Assembly (NCBI RefSeq): GCF_000143985.1
Contig: NC_014364.1
Coordinates: forward strand, 3,348,001-3,412,000
From: Sediminispirochaeta smaragdinae DSM 11293
GTDB lineage: Bacteria > Spirochaetota > Spirochaetia > DSM-16054 > Sediminispirochaetaceae
DNA: 64,000 nucleotides
Direction of reading: 5' to 3'
The notes under the pieces are model-generated. The model did not search any database. It had not been told where the DNA came from and saw only the letters and a program-made list of their open reading frames with translations. Numbering within the stretch: position 1 is the first letter of the stretch; each line of letters opens with the position of its first letter. The translations under genes were made by a program, and so were the position numbers. Positions 9,546 to 18,081 of this stretch are shown here, one piece after another.

Positions 9546-9689
9546 CTGTTCCGAATCGTGGTGATACTTTGTTCTTTTTGCAGGAAAAATCCTTTGTTTT
9601 TCCCTCTTGCTTGATTTTTATATGTGTATCTTTGTAATTGACGATAAGAAAAAGAATTGTACGTTGTGGATCACCAATATTCGTAACAC
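9546..9689. mobile_element. MITE copy A (144 bp) of the resident IS family
   Basis: Non-coding element with the left end CTGTTCCGAATCGTGGTGAT and a matching inverted right end ending in TCGTAACAC. It is flanked by TA on both sides (9544-9545 and 9690-9691). The ends match those of the complete IS at 53084 and of the two other 145-bp copies in this window. The interior has no open reading frame and shares only short AT-rich stretches with the other copies. The right end is the most diverged, so this copy is probably old. Confidence 0.7.
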
Positions 9690-9691
9690 TA

Positions 9692-9831
9692 CTCTTTTTT
9701 TACGGAATCAACCCCTGAATTGAAGTAGAAGGGAGCTGTGGACCAGGTGTATTCCTCTCACAGCCTTACGATGGACGATCGACTATCTACCCTCTTATGC
9801 ATGGGCATAAAATCACCACGATTCCGGACAA
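9692..9831 (+). mobile_element. Remnant right end of the IS (3' transposase fragment plus right inverted repeat)
   Basis: Bases 9697-9831 align by eye with the last 130 or so bases of the complete IS: the shared features are TTACGGAATCA, GGGAGCTGTGG, CCCTCTTATGCATGGGC and the right end ATCACCACGATTCCGGACA, followed by TA. A few bases between the stop codon and the inverted repeat are missing compared with the full IS. The left part of the IS is gone and MITE A abuts the break, so this site has been hit more than once. Confidence 0.8.
9697..9810 (+). pseudogene. 3' fragment of the IS transposase gene, with an internal stop
   Basis: Read in the frame of the intact transposase, it gives FLRNQPLN, then a TGA where the intact copy has Arg, then RRELWTRCIP, one extra Leu codon, and TALRWTIDYLPSYAWA to the stop. 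The intact protein ends RELWVRCIP TALRWMIDYLPSYAWA. Only about the last 37 of 372 codons remain, so it cannot make a transposase. Confidence 0.8.
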
Positions 9832-9920
9832 TAAGCACAAAAAAGACACATCTGTTCCAAGGTGCCTTTTCGGGGACACTAACTATACGATATACTACTC
9901 GTAGAAGGAGTAACCCCATT

Positions 9921-10718
9921 TTGACGCAGTATTCAAAACTCATCGAAAAAGTTATAGAAGCCGGAGACATGGCGGCTAAAAATCAAAAATCAGTGAGGAG
10001 AAATTTCAAACCAGACGGTTCGGTTCTTACCGAGACAGATCTTGCGATAGATCAGCTCCTTTCTGATACTTTGAAAGAACTCTTCCCCGACGCAAATATC
10101 GTCAGTGAAGAGAATCCAAGGGATCTTTTTCCCGACAGAAAATTGACCTTTGCCTTGGATCCTATCGACGGTACGGATGCCTATAGCCAGGGGATGCCGG
10201 GATGGTGTGTTGCATTAGGAATCCTCAACGAGCAACTGCTGCCTGTCGGCGGTATCATATATGCTCCCCGTTGGGGAACAGATCGGGAACGGGGTGTGCT
10301 GCTGACGGCCCTTCCCGATCAGGAAGTACTTTACAATGGCTCCCCGCTGAAGATCGATGCCGATACCAAAAAGCAGAAACAGTGTTTACAAATGATGATA
10401 TCCAGTAAGCTTCACCGAACCTTCGATTTATCGGTCTACCCAGGGAAATTGCGTAGTATCGGTAGTTCCATACTGCACCTTGCAGCACTTCTCCTTCATC
10501 CTGGAGTAACGGAAGTGCTGCTTGCTCCTTGCTTCATATGGGACATTGCTGCAGCACATGCAATTATCAAGAGAAAAGGATTTCAGGTATCATATCTGAA
10601 TGGGAAAGCGATTGATTATTCAGTCTTGATTCATCGAAAAAAAGCCGCCGGGCATATTGTTGCGGGAACTAACGATTCGATTTCCGCGTTACGTTCCTAT
10701 TTCACAGAAAAGCAGTAA
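9921..10718 (+). CDS. Inositol monophosphatase family enzyme
   Basis: About 265 residues; a Mg2+-dependent sugar- or nucleotide-phosphatase of the IMPase/FBPase/CysQ fold. Metal ligands: EEN near residues 62-64, DPIDGTDAYS near 80-89, and WDIAAAHAI near 207-215. The substrate could be inositol phosphate, PAP (CysQ) or histidinol phosphate; the sequence does not decide. The frame is open back to 9738, but those codons belong to the IS remnant. I chose TTG 9921, which has AAGGAG 10 bases upstream, just after the mobile sequences. It stands 32 bases before the acyl-CoA ligase gene. Confidence 0.85.
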   Translation: MTQYSKLIEKVIEAGDMAAKNQKSVRRNFKPDGSVLTETDLAIDQLLSDTLKELFPDANIVSEENPRDLFPDRKLTFALDPIDGTDAYSQGMPGWCVALGILNEQLLPVGGIIYAPRWGTDRERGVLLTALPDQEVLYNGSPLKIDADTKKQKQCLQMMISSKLHRTFDLSVYPGKLRSIGSSILHLAALLLHPGVTEVLLAPCFIWDIAAAHAIIKRKGFQVSYLNGKAIDYSVLIHRKKAAGHIVAGTNDSISALRSYFTEKQ

Positions 10719-10750
10719 ACGGCGAGAATTGTCATAACGTGGAGACAGGT

Positions 10751-12490
10751 ATGGAAAATTCATGGGATTATCTTGATGCATATCGGGGAACACTCATAAA
10801 AGGCCAATGGCCGACTATTTGTGAGATATTTACGCTCAATGCGAAGCTCTTTCCGGAACGCCTCTGCTTTACCCGCTTTAGCCCTGAAAGGGAGAGCTTT
10901 ACGTATAGGGAGGCGGATCTCAAAATCAGGTCTATAGCTGCATTTTTTCGGGAAAGCGGGATAGAGCCAGGGCAGAGGGTGGTAATTTCAGGCAAAAACA
11001 GCCCTGAATGGGCAATAAGCTACCTTGCGATTCTTTTTGCAGGCGGGGTTGTGGTACCCATCGATTATCAGCTGGAAACCGATCGGATTGTTTCACTCAG
11101 CCAGTTTGTCGATGCAAAGTTTGTCTGCATTGATGAAGAACGTTTTGAGGACTTTCAGAAGAAAAAGCCAGCCGCTGTCTCTCACATGTTCAGCCTCTCC
11201 CCCAAAAAGGATCAGTACATTTTGAACATGGGATCATCGTCGCCAGTCTCTCCTTCGGAGGTTGGTAGGAGTGAAGACGATATTGCGGCGATTCTGTTTA
11301 CCAGCGGAACAACAGGAAATGAAAAGGGAGTTATGTTGACTCATGCCAATTTGATGAGTGATGTATTCCAGGCTTGTCATCCGATGTTCATGACCGCAAC
11401 CGAAAAAGACATCTGGTACGCTCTTCTCCCGCTTCATCACAGTTATACGATGACGGCCGTTTTTCTTGAGTCGATTAGATACGGTTCCGAATTGGTTTTC
11501 GCTAAACGAATGGTGGTAAAAGAAATGATGAGAGACCTGAAAGAGGGACATATCACCATGTTTATGGCTATTCCACTGTTATACAATAAATTATTAAAGG
11601 GAATGATGAAGGAAGTACGAGGAAGGGGGTTACCGACTCATGTAACGGTAGGCCTATTCATGCGTATCAGCGGAGTGTGTAAGCGTTTTTTAAGAATCAA
11701 TATCGGAAAAAAGATTTTTAGACCGCTTTTACGAGAGGTCGGTCTGGATAGAATTAGAATTTGTATCTGTGGAGGCGGACCGCTGGCCCCTGAAACGTTC
11801 CGTCGCTACAACGAACTGGGACTTGACTTCGTCCAGGGGTATGGACTGACAGAAACATCTCCCATCATTACCCTCAACCCGCTTCACCAGTTCAAACTAA
11901 GATCTGTGGGCAAGGTTTTTCCGCTGGTCGACATGAAAATTCTTGACCCGGATGAAGATGGTGTGGGTGAAATTGCGGTAAAAGGCCCAAATATCACATC
12001 AGGATACTATCGAGATCCAGAAGCAACCAAGGATCTATTCACAAGTGATGGGTTCCTACGAACCGGCGATGTAGGATATCTCGACAAAGAACATTATCTG
12101 TTTCTCACCGGTCGTAAAAAATCGTTGATTGTTACCGAGGGTGGGAAAAATGTTTACCCCGAAGAGATTGAAGATCATTTTCAACTTTTTCAGGAGATCG
12201 ATCAGATCATGATCAAGGGCTACATTCAGAAAAAGGAAACCCTTGCCGAAGGCATTGAGGCAATCATTTATCCGAGTGAAGAGTTTTTTAAGGGTTGGAC
12301 ACCTGAGGATCGAAAAAAACGGTTGGAAAAAGCAGTCGCAGAGGTTAATAAAGAGCTTCTTCCCTATAAACGCATAACAAAGATGACCATCTTGGAAAAA
12401 GCGATGGAAACTACCACCACAAAAAAGATCAAGCGAAATCTGGTGCTTCGTCAGTTAGATCAGCTTCTTGAACGGAGTGGCATAAAATGA
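10751..12490 (+). CDS. AMP-forming acyl-CoA synthetase/ligase (long-chain type)
   Basis: 579 residues; activates a carboxylate, probably a fatty acid, as acyl-AMP and then as the CoA or carrier thioester. The P-loop-like FTSGTTGNEKGVMLTHANL lies near residues 182-200, YGLTETSP near 365, FLRTGDVGYLD near 435 and GRKKSLIVTEGGKNVYPEEI near 453-472 (hinge region). The distinctive insert FLRINIGKKIFRPLLREVGL, before the CGGGPLAPE segment, is common in long-chain ligases of anaerobes. A GTG at 10739 is in frame, but GGAG 6 bases before ATG 10751 favours the latter. The stop overlaps the nitroreductase start (ATGA). Confidence 0.88.
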   Translation: MENSWDYLDAYRGTLIKGQWPTICEIFTLNAKLFPERLCFTRFSPERESFTYREADLKIRSIAAFFRESGIEPGQRVVISGKNSPEWAISYLAILFAGGVVVPIDYQLETDRIVSLSQFVDAKFVCIDEERFEDFQKKKPAAVSHMFSLSPKKDQYILNMGSSSPVSPSEVGRSEDDIAAILFTSGTTGNEKGVMLTHANLMSDVFQACHPMFMTATEKDIWYALLPLHHSYTMTAVFLESIRYGSELVFAKRMVVKEMMRDLKEGHITMFMAIPLLYNKLLKGMMKEVRGRGLPTHVTVGLFMRISGVCKRFLRINIGKKIFRPLLREVGLDRIRICICGGGPLAPETFRRYNELGLDFVQGYGLTETSPIITLNPLHQFKLRSVGKVFPLVDMKILDPDEDGVGEIAVKGPNITSGYYRDPEATKDLFTSDGFLRTGDVGYLDKEHYLFLTGRKKSLIVTEGGKNVYPEEIEDHFQLFQEIDQIMIKGYIQKKETLAEGIEAIIYPSEEFFKGWTPEDRKKRLEKAVAEVNKELLPYKRITKMTILEKAMETTTTKKIKRNLVLRQLDQLLERSGIK

Positions 12491-13239
12491 ACGAATTAAT
12501 CGATTCCATGATGTCGAGAAAGTCGGTACGGGTCTTTCTCGACAAAGCCGTAGAAGAGGAAAAGAAGGCCCTTCTCATTGAGGCTGCCCGACGGGCACCG
12601 ACAGCGGGAAACCTTATGCTCTATTCGATCATCGATGTAACCGACCAGGAACTCAAAGAAAAATTGGCGATCAGCTGTGACCATCAACCTTTCATCGCAA
12701 AGGCTCCAATCGTACTGATATTTCTTGCCGATCCTAATCGCCTTTGGGATCTTTATCGTGCGGGGCAGGTACCGGAAAGCTGCAACGAGAGTGGAGAAGC
12801 ATTTATTCAGAAGCCTGCACTTTCCGATCTTATGCTTGCAAGCTGCGATGCCATGGCAGCCGCCCAGAATGTCGTTATTGCGGCTCAGTCCCTTGGATTA
12901 GGTTCCTGTTACATCGGCGACATCATGGAACAAATCGAAGAGCATCGTGAAATGCTTGGTCTCCCTTCTTCTGTATTCCCTCTTACCATGCTCGTTATCG
13001 GCTACCCCACCGAAGCGGCATCACGACGAAAACAGACCGACCGATACCCATTGTGGGCAATGACCTTCGAAAATCACTACAAAAGCCTCACTCCGAAAGA
13101 ACTGGCGACAATGACAGGCAAGGAGGATATAAAGAAGGAAGCCCTGCGCATCTACAAGAAAAAGACCGGGGCGGATTTCTCTTTCGAAATGCGTAGATCG
13201 GTAAAAAAAGGGCTCATGCCTTTTACCGAGACTCCATAA
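12487..13239 (+). CDS. Nitroreductase family flavoprotein
   Basis: 250 residues, FMN-dependent NAD(P)H oxidoreductase of the nitroreductase superfamily. The N-terminal SRKSVRVF near residues 10-17 is the FMN-phosphate-binding signature, with RRAPTAGN near 36-43. The C-terminal extension KKEALRIYKKKTGADFS is of the kind that follows nitroreductases of the NfrA or FRP type. The physiological substrate is unknown. The start overlaps the acyl-CoA ligase stop by 4 bases, and the 3' end overlaps the convergent transporter gene by 17 bases. Confidence 0.85.
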   Translation: MNELIDSMMSRKSVRVFLDKAVEEEKKALLIEAARRAPTAGNLMLYSIIDVTDQELKEKLAISCDHQPFIAKAPIVLIFLADPNRLWDLYRAGQVPESCNESGEAFIQKPALSDLMLASCDAMAAAQNVVIAAQSLGLGSCYIGDIMEQIEEHREMLGLPSSVFPLTMLVIGYPTEAASRRKQTDRYPLWAMTFENHYKSLTPKELATMTGKEDIKKEALRIYKKKTGADFSFEMRRSVKKGLMPFTETP

Positions 13240-13915
13240 GCTCGGCTCGCTCCCGCCAGCTACTGGCAAGATAGATAAACGGGGTATCGCAGACCGCGAC
13301 GATCCACTTGAGGATGTAGGTAGAGATGGTAATCTCGACCAAAACATGAGTGGGGAAGGTACCGAAGAAGGCAATCGTGGTAAAGATCACCGAATCAATG
13401 AGCTGGCTGATCATGGTGCTGATGTTATTTCGCAGCCAAATAAAACGTCGTGCAGGCAGCTTCTCTTTCCACATGTTATACGACCAGACATCATGCAGCT
13501 GGCTTACTCCGTAAGCGATAAGACTGGCAAGAACGATTCTCGGCATGGGAGAAAAAAGTGTGACGAGGCTCTCCTGGGCAAAATCATCTGCGCCGGGACG
13601 AAACCAAAGTGCCATATTCATGAGAACCATCATGGCGATAAGAGAGAAAAAGCCGATTCCGACGGCCTTACGGGCATCCTTTTTTCCATGATTTTCATTG
13701 AGAATATCCGTTACCAGAAAGCTTCCCGCATAGACAATGTTTCCAAGAGTAGCAGTCAGGCCGAAAAGATCAATAGTCTTCGTAACCTGAATATTGGCGA
13801 CAATCGAAGCGATCGGTATCCAGATAAAAAGTCCGATTTTGCCCCAGAACCGATATGCCAGGATGATCGCCCCAAAATTAAAAAGAAGCATCAGAGCCCA
13901 AAAAAGTTCATTCAT
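13223..13915 (-). CDS. Queuosine-precursor transporter, YhhQ/Vut_1 family
   Basis: About 230 residues with six or so membrane spans. GNIVYAGSFLVTDILNENHGKKDARKAV near residues 60-90 is the conserved core of the YhhQ (DUF165/Vut_1) family, whose studied members import queuosine precursors (preQ0, preQ1 or queuine). SQLIDSVIFTTIAFFG near 175-190 is the second conserved block. An upstream in-frame ATG at 13918 is possible; GGGAG lies 6 bases before ATG 13915. The start overlaps the stop of the upstream gene by 8 bases. The substrate is inferred from the family only; no queuosine synthesis gene is in the window. Confidence 0.88.
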   Translation of the reverse strand: MNELFWALMLLFNFGAIILAYRFWGKIGLFIWIPIASIVANIQVTKTIDLFGLTATLGNIVYAGSFLVTDILNENHGKKDARKAVGIGFFSLIAMMVLMNMALWFRPGADDFAQESLVTLFSPMPRIVLASLIAYGVSQLHDVWSYNMWKEKLPARRFIWLRNNISTMISQLIDSVIFTTIAFFGTFPTHVLVEITISTYILKWIVAVCDTPFIYLASSWRERAELMESR

Positions 13916-14789
13916 CATCAACTCCCATACTGTGTAAACGGGCCTCAAGCTTCAGTAACCTGGCCCTAATGTGTTCCATCTTTTGCTCCAGGCGAAGCTT
14001 CTCTTTTTGAAGCCGCTCAACGGCAAATGAAGCATTATTGTTATCGCTTCCCTCTTTGGTATTTGCCTCACGGCGAAAAGGCGGGCGAAAATCCGATTCA
14101 ACGGCCTTTGGCGATCTATCCCCCGAAACAACGGCCGCCTCGGCTTCCCGACGATGCTCTTTCGGAATTTTCAACAAACTCTTCATGGCATCAAAGCCGA
14201 TTTTTGGCGAAAGGCCTTCATGATGAGCTCGTAACATCCGCTTTGCGTCAGCCAAATCCGCCCCTACTGCATCCTCAAGCCACTCTTCAAGATTGTATCC
14301 CTTTTGCGCACACAAGCGTTCAGCCTCGGCATATTGTGCCCCCAACTCTAAAGCGATGCCACCATACTGCGGCAACAATGTACCGCGAATACGATCTGCC
14401 ACGGCACTGAGTTCCGGGTCAGCATCCCATGGAGCCCCGGCAACTCCGGCATCCATCCCGGCCGCCCTGGATAAGAGTCTGTGATAGCAAGCACTGAATC
14501 TACTACCGTGATGTCGGGCAACCTCTTCTCGGGGTTCGGCAAGAGGAACGGGATCCAGGGCTGTTCCATATATCAACAGGTGATGGGTATATTGATGAAT
14601 CGCCATTCGTAAAAGAAATGAAGACTCCTGCATCGAAGCGTTTCGGTTGTGAAGAATGATGGTACGATCAAAGGGCTTGTAGAGGCCGTCGACCTTTTCG
14701 CTGCTTTTCCCGCTCTGCACTACGGTAACTTCCGTAGCAGGAGCTTCCAGGGAGACAAGGAAATCGACTATAGCTTGGTTATCCATCAT
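13908..14789 (-). CDS. Unknown protein with HQxxH motif and C-terminal coiled coil
   Basis: 293 residues, not recognised. Residues 1-75 contain DGLYKPFDRTIILHNRN followed by LLRMAIHQYTHHLLIYG near 60-76. This spacing is like small zinc peptidases of the HExxH kind, except that Gln replaces the catalytic Glu. The middle is alpha-helical. The last 45 residues (ERLQKEKLRLEQKMEHIRAR...) are a charged coiled coil. Its ATG directly follows the stop of the upstream lipoprotein gene, and its end overlaps the transporter start, so the three are one operon. It could be a former protease or a structural protein; no function is claimed. Confidence 0.75.
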   Translation of the reverse strand: MMDNQAIVDFLVSLEAPATEVTVVQSGKSSEKVDGLYKPFDRTIILHNRNASMQESSFLLRMAIHQYTHHLLIYGTALDPVPLAEPREEVARHHGSRFSACYHRLLSRAAGMDAGVAGAPWDADPELSAVADRIRGTLLPQYGGIALELGAQYAEAERLCAQKGYNLEEWLEDAVGADLADAKRMLRAHHEGLSPKIGFDAMKSLLKIPKEHRREAEAAVVSGDRSPKAVESDFRPPFRREANTKEGSDNNNASFAVERLQKEKLRLEQKMEHIRARLLKLEARLHSMGVDDE

Positions 14790-15665
14790 TCACTCATGGC
14801 TCACAGGATATATAGCAAGAGAATAGTAGTTGTTTTCATCCAGAGAACGCCACCGGGCAATGATGTATGCACCTTTCAACTCGATATCTGAAACCTCGAG
14901 GTTGACGCTCCGATGAACAGAAGAGCCTTTACCATTTTCATAATTTTCCTGTTTTTCTTTTACATCAATCGCCATCTGCCGCGCAATCCCTGCCATGGCC
15001 ATCCTATCAGCTTGATAGATCGACTCGGCCACATAACGATAGCGTCCCACAGCTCCCAAGCCGGTAATGTAGCCGGGAATTTCAGGTACAGCCGTTACCC
15101 AGACAGGAAGTCCATTGTGAAGATCACTTTTTACCGATACCCCTTTCAACGAAAAACCGGAAAACTCAAATACGACGTAACTCGCTTCCCGGTCCCGAAG
15201 GTAGGCAACAGGATCGAGAGAATCTCGGAAAGATGCCGCAGCATCGACATCGAAACTTACATCAACATCCTCAAGGTGCCCGAAGTCTCTTCCCTGGGTC
15301 AAGGTCGCAAACTTCGCTACGACTCGGGTTGAAACAAAACGTGAAACCTGGACGGCAGCCATATCCAGACACCGGTCGTACTCGGCCTCACGATCGGCCA
15401 TTCGCGGTACCGTTGCAAAAAAACGAGGTTTACCGTCAACAGGAGTGGTATTCCAGAGTTGAGCATAACGTAAGTCGGAGAAATCGATAACATCATCAAT
15501 AATAACTGGCCTCAACCGGCCCGACTCGTCATAACGATCATCTATCGTCTCCGAGGCCTTTGGAGAAACATTCTCGCCGTCGGACAAACACCCCGAAAAG
15601 AATAAAAGAAGAACAGCAGGGATCAAAAAAAAACATCGCTTTCGGTATCGCTTGTCCATTATCAT
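14790..15665 (-). CDS. Lipoprotein with LPP20-like domain
   Basis: 291 residues. A basic N-terminus (MIMDKRYRKRC), a hydrophobic stretch and the lipobox FFSGC near residues 22-26 mark a type II signal peptide, so the mature protein should be lipid-anchored. The middle and end (SIYQADRMAMAGIARQMAIDVKEKQENYE) resemble the LPP20 domain found in many outer-envelope lipoproteins; DRYDESGRLRP precedes it. AAGGAG lies 9 bases before the ATG, and a good promoter stands upstream. First gene of the operon with the HQxxH protein and the YhhQ-type transporter. No functional residues are recognised. Confidence 0.75.
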   Translation of the reverse strand: MIMDKRYRKRCFFLIPAVLLLFFSGCLSDGENVSPKASETIDDRYDESGRLRPVIIDDVIDFSDLRYAQLWNTTPVDGKPRFFATVPRMADREAEYDRCLDMAAVQVSRFVSTRVVAKFATLTQGRDFGHLEDVDVSFDVDAAASFRDSLDPVAYLRDREASYVVFEFSGFSLKGVSVKSDLHNGLPVWVTAVPEIPGYITGLGAVGRYRYVAESIYQADRMAMAGIARQMAIDVKEKQENYENGKGSSVHRSVNLEVSDIELKGAYIIARWRSLDENNYYSLAIYPVSHE

Positions 15666-15687
15666 AGCACACTACTCCTTATCAATT

Positions 15688-15715
15688 ACTATACCGGAAA
15701 ACCACTCCGAGGCAA
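15688..15715 (-). promoter_or_regulatory. Promoter of the LPP20-like lipoprotein operon
   Basis: On the minus strand, -35 TTGCCT (15710-15715), a 16-base spacer, and -10 TATAGT (15688-15693). It is back to back with the promoter for the next lipoprotein gene, within a 129-base divergent gap. Confidence 0.6.
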
Positions 15716-15731
15716 GGCCCCCTCTTTCTTT

Positions 15732-15760
15732 TTGCGCCTAGAAACCGGACGAGCTATACT
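15732..15760 (+). promoter_or_regulatory. Promoter of the plus-strand lipoprotein gene
   Basis: -35 TTGCGC (15732-15737), 17-base spacer, -10 TATACT (15755-15760). Transcription would start near 15767, about 28 bases before the ATG at 15795, which has a strong GGAGGAG ribosome site. Confidence 0.65.
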
Positions 15761-15794
15761 TTGATCGACACGTCATAACAGGAGGAGATCTTGA

Positions 15795-16628
15795 ATGCAT
15801 AATAAAAGGAGCGGAATACCCAAACTACTGGTCTTATTTGTTGTGATTGCCTTTGCGGTATCAAGTTGCACTGCAATAAGCAACACAGTTTCCAAGGCCA
15901 AAAGTTCGATAAACCGACGGGCAGAGAATGCCATACTATCAGCTACCGGCATAGCAGGATTGCAGGATTCAATGCTGGCAATGGTGGTTTATACACATGC
16001 CTTTTTTGCCGGTGGTTTTATGTACGGCTATGAAAACTTCAACGAGGGGGAAGGAGTTGAATGGAGGATACAAGTCTCCACGGATGATGAAGAAAGCCGT
16101 TTAACCGTGGAACGGGCCCTTCTCAAACGTAATGAAGATGGAAGTGGGTGGTGGCAACTCCGTTATTCCGACAATGAATCCGACCTTCTCTCCGAAGCCC
16201 TGATCGGCAAGGAGTATGAATTACTTGCCTTCAGATATCGCGACCAGGAAAGCGGCGAAATCAGAGAGTGGTTACCGGAGCAGAACGAGACCAGCGATCA
16301 AGAGGATGCGGAAGAGGAGGAACCCCCGGAGTATTATCAAGGCCCATGGGAATCGCATGTGGTGGGAACCTCTGTTATACAGGTCCCGGCAGGCACTTTT
16401 AACGCACAAGAGGTCCTTCTGGAAGAAAAAACCAAAAGCCATTACACCGATGAAGCCGGAAACGATCAAACGAAAACAGGGATACTTCGGTATCAATGGT
16501 GGATCAGTGATGAGGTTTCGGGAAAGCTCGTGAAATACCGATGGGAAGACAGCTCCGAGGGATCTGTGTTTACCGGAGAACTCATTTCGAACAAAACCGG
16601 TTATAAGACCCAACTTTCATCCTTTTGA
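15795..16628 (+). CDS. Putative lipoprotein of unknown function
   Basis: 277 residues, not recognised. Basic start MHNKRSGIPK, hydrophobic stretch and lipobox AVSSC near residues 21-25, so it should be lipid-anchored. The mature part has a WRIQVSTDDEESRLTVER strand-rich region, an acidic low-complexity segment near residues 165-180 (TSDQEDAEEEEPPEYY), and a C-terminal domain with VIQVPAGTFNAQEVLLEE and YQWWISDEVSGKLVKYRWED. That last layout resembles proteins that report modified conjugates in DUF3108-like folds, but this is weak. Single-gene unit with its own promoter and a downstream terminator. Confidence 0.75.
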   Translation: MHNKRSGIPKLLVLFVVIAFAVSSCTAISNTVSKAKSSINRRAENAILSATGIAGLQDSMLAMVVYTHAFFAGGFMYGYENFNEGEGVEWRIQVSTDDEESRLTVERALLKRNEDGSGWWQLRYSDNESDLLSEALIGKEYELLAFRYRDQESGEIREWLPEQNETSDQEDAEEEEPPEYYQGPWESHVVGTSVIQVPAGTFNAQEVLLEEKTKSHYTDEAGNDQTKTGILRYQWWISDEVSGKLVKYRWEDSSEGSVFTGELISNKTGYKTQLSSF

Positions 16629-16636
16629 GACACAGG

Positions 16637-16675
16637 CATCCGGCTGCATCGTTGTTGCAGCCGGGTGTTGGGGTT
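16637..16675 (+). terminator. Hairpin terminator after the lipoprotein gene
   Basis: CATCCGGCTGCA and TGCAGCCGGGTG form a stem of about 12 pairs (one G-T) around a short loop, 8 bases after the lipoprotein stop. The following T-tract is weak (TTGGGGTTTCC), so termination may be partial or the hairpin may mainly protect the mRNA end. Confidence 0.6.
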
Positions 16676-16752
16676 TCCTAAAGTTTTCTAAAAGGAAGTC
16701 ATTCATTTAGTCCGGCAAAGAGGCCTTCGTTATGTCGTTGTATTGCAAGTTA

Positions 16753-16897
16753 GTGTTCTGAATAGTGGTGATACATGGCGTGTAAATCCTTTCTTCTCTG
16801 TAACTTGTAAGCTCTATTGTAAAAACAGCAAGCCAACGGCGAAAAACAAAGGAATCCACCACCATAATAACCGACGCACCACCAGGATTCCGGACAC
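16753..16897. mobile_element. MITE copy B (145 bp)
   Basis: Left end GTGTTCTGAATAGTGGTGAT and right end ATTCCGGACAC, the latter preceded by CACCACCAGG, form inverted repeats; TA flanks both sides (16751-16752, 16898-16899). It has the same length and ends as the copies at 9546 and 25533. It contains no credible gene. It fills most of the gap between the lipoprotein terminator and the hisZ promoter region; the rest of the 355-base gap shows only a possible -10 (TATAGT at 16930-16935) upstream of hisZ. Confidence 0.75.
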
Positions 16898-16983
16898 TAC
16901 ATACTCTTTTCCTCACCTGCCATTACTGGTATAGTATCCTCAATCCGCAAAAGGAAACCAGCCAGCAGGCGGGAGGAGTATCC

Positions 16984-18072
16984 GTGAGGGACAATCAGGA
17001 CAGATTATTACAGATTCCGCTGGGAACCGAAAGTTTCTATCTCGAGGAAGCATATCGCCATCGAGAGATTACCTATAAACTCCATCGGCTTTTTGCTTCC
17101 TGGGGATATCTACCCGCAGAAACTCCGGTGTTTGATTTTTTTGATACCTACCGGCACCTCCTGAACGAAAACAAGAAACATATCTACCGCCTCATCGATA
17201 GAGAGGGAGATCTGCTGATGCTTCGGTCCGACATTACCCTTTTTCTGGCTAAACAGATGGGATTGCTGTTGCGACAAGAGGATCTTCCGGCCAGGGTTTG
17301 TTACAGCGACACCATTCTTCGGCACCAGAACAGGGAAGATATCAGCAGAAATGAGTTTTTCCAGGTAGGGGCCGAGCTGATCGGAAAAGAAAAGATAGAA
17401 GGTGATCTGGAAATTCTGCTCCTGCTGTTGGCAACTTTCGATTCCCTGCATGTGAAGCCCCTTATCCATATCGGGAGCAGGCGCCTCGTAGATGCTATTT
17501 TTACAGATCTCTGTTCGGCAGAACGGGAATCGGCAATTGCGGATGTTCGCAACCGCAATAGAGCAGACACGGCCGAGCTTTTGAAGAAGTTGTACGGAAA
17601 AGAAGCGGGTTCGGCCATTGCCGCGATGCTTCGCTTTATTGGAACACCGGAGGAGCTTAAAAGCATAAAACCTCGTTTTGCTGCCCATCTTAACGCTGCG
17701 GCAAAGCAAGCAATGGAAGAGATGGAGGCAATGTTCACGATTCTGGAACGACTTAACAAGGTGGAACAACTGCGCATCGATTTCTCCGAGGTTGGAGAGC
17801 AGCCATATTACACGGGCATTGTGTTTCAAGCCTATATTGATACTCTGGACGACGCAATCGCTTCGGGAGGGCGTTATGATAAGCTGTTGGAGAGCTTCGG
17901 CTTTAATGCACCTTCCGCCGGCTTTTCCATCATGTTGAGAAAAATAGAGCCGCTGCTTGGAGATGACTTTCTCCCCCCCCGTCCGGTCACATCGGACCAC
18001 TATGGAAGCTTTGAAGAGGCCTTTAAAGCAGCGGAAAAGCGGAGAGCAGCAGGCGAATGCATGACACTATAG
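16984..18072 (+). CDS. hisZ: ATP phosphoribosyltransferase regulatory subunit HisZ
   Basis: 362 residues, a paralogue of histidyl-tRNA synthetase without aminoacylation. It forms a complex with the short HisG and gives it histidine feedback control. YRLIDREGDLLMLRSDITLFLAKQ near residues 67-90 corresponds to class II motif 2, and a C-terminal ASGGRYDKLLESFG near 296-309 corresponds to the HisRS motif 3 area. GTG start, with GGGAGGAG 5-6 bases upstream. First gene of hisZ-hisG-hisB. Its presence agrees with the short length of the HisG encoded next. Confidence 0.92.
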   Translation: MRDNQDRLLQIPLGTESFYLEEAYRHREITYKLHRLFASWGYLPAETPVFDFFDTYRHLLNENKKHIYRLIDREGDLLMLRSDITLFLAKQMGLLLRQEDLPARVCYSDTILRHQNREDISRNEFFQVGAELIGKEKIEGDLEILLLLLATFDSLHVKPLIHIGSRRLVDAIFTDLCSAERESAIADVRNRNRADTAELLKKLYGKEAGSAIAAMLRFIGTPEELKSIKPRFAAHLNAAAKQAMEEMEAMFTILERLNKVEQLRIDFSEVGEQPYYTGIVFQAYIDTLDDAIASGGRYDKLLESFGFNAPSAGFSIMLRKIEPLLGDDFLPPRPVTSDHYGSFEEAFKAAEKRRAAGECMTL

Positions 18073-18081
18073 GAGAAAGCG

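Noticed and set aside
17110..18000. 296-codon minus-strand frame opposite hisZ
   Set aside because: Shadow of hisZ, which has clear family motifs and a ribosome site.
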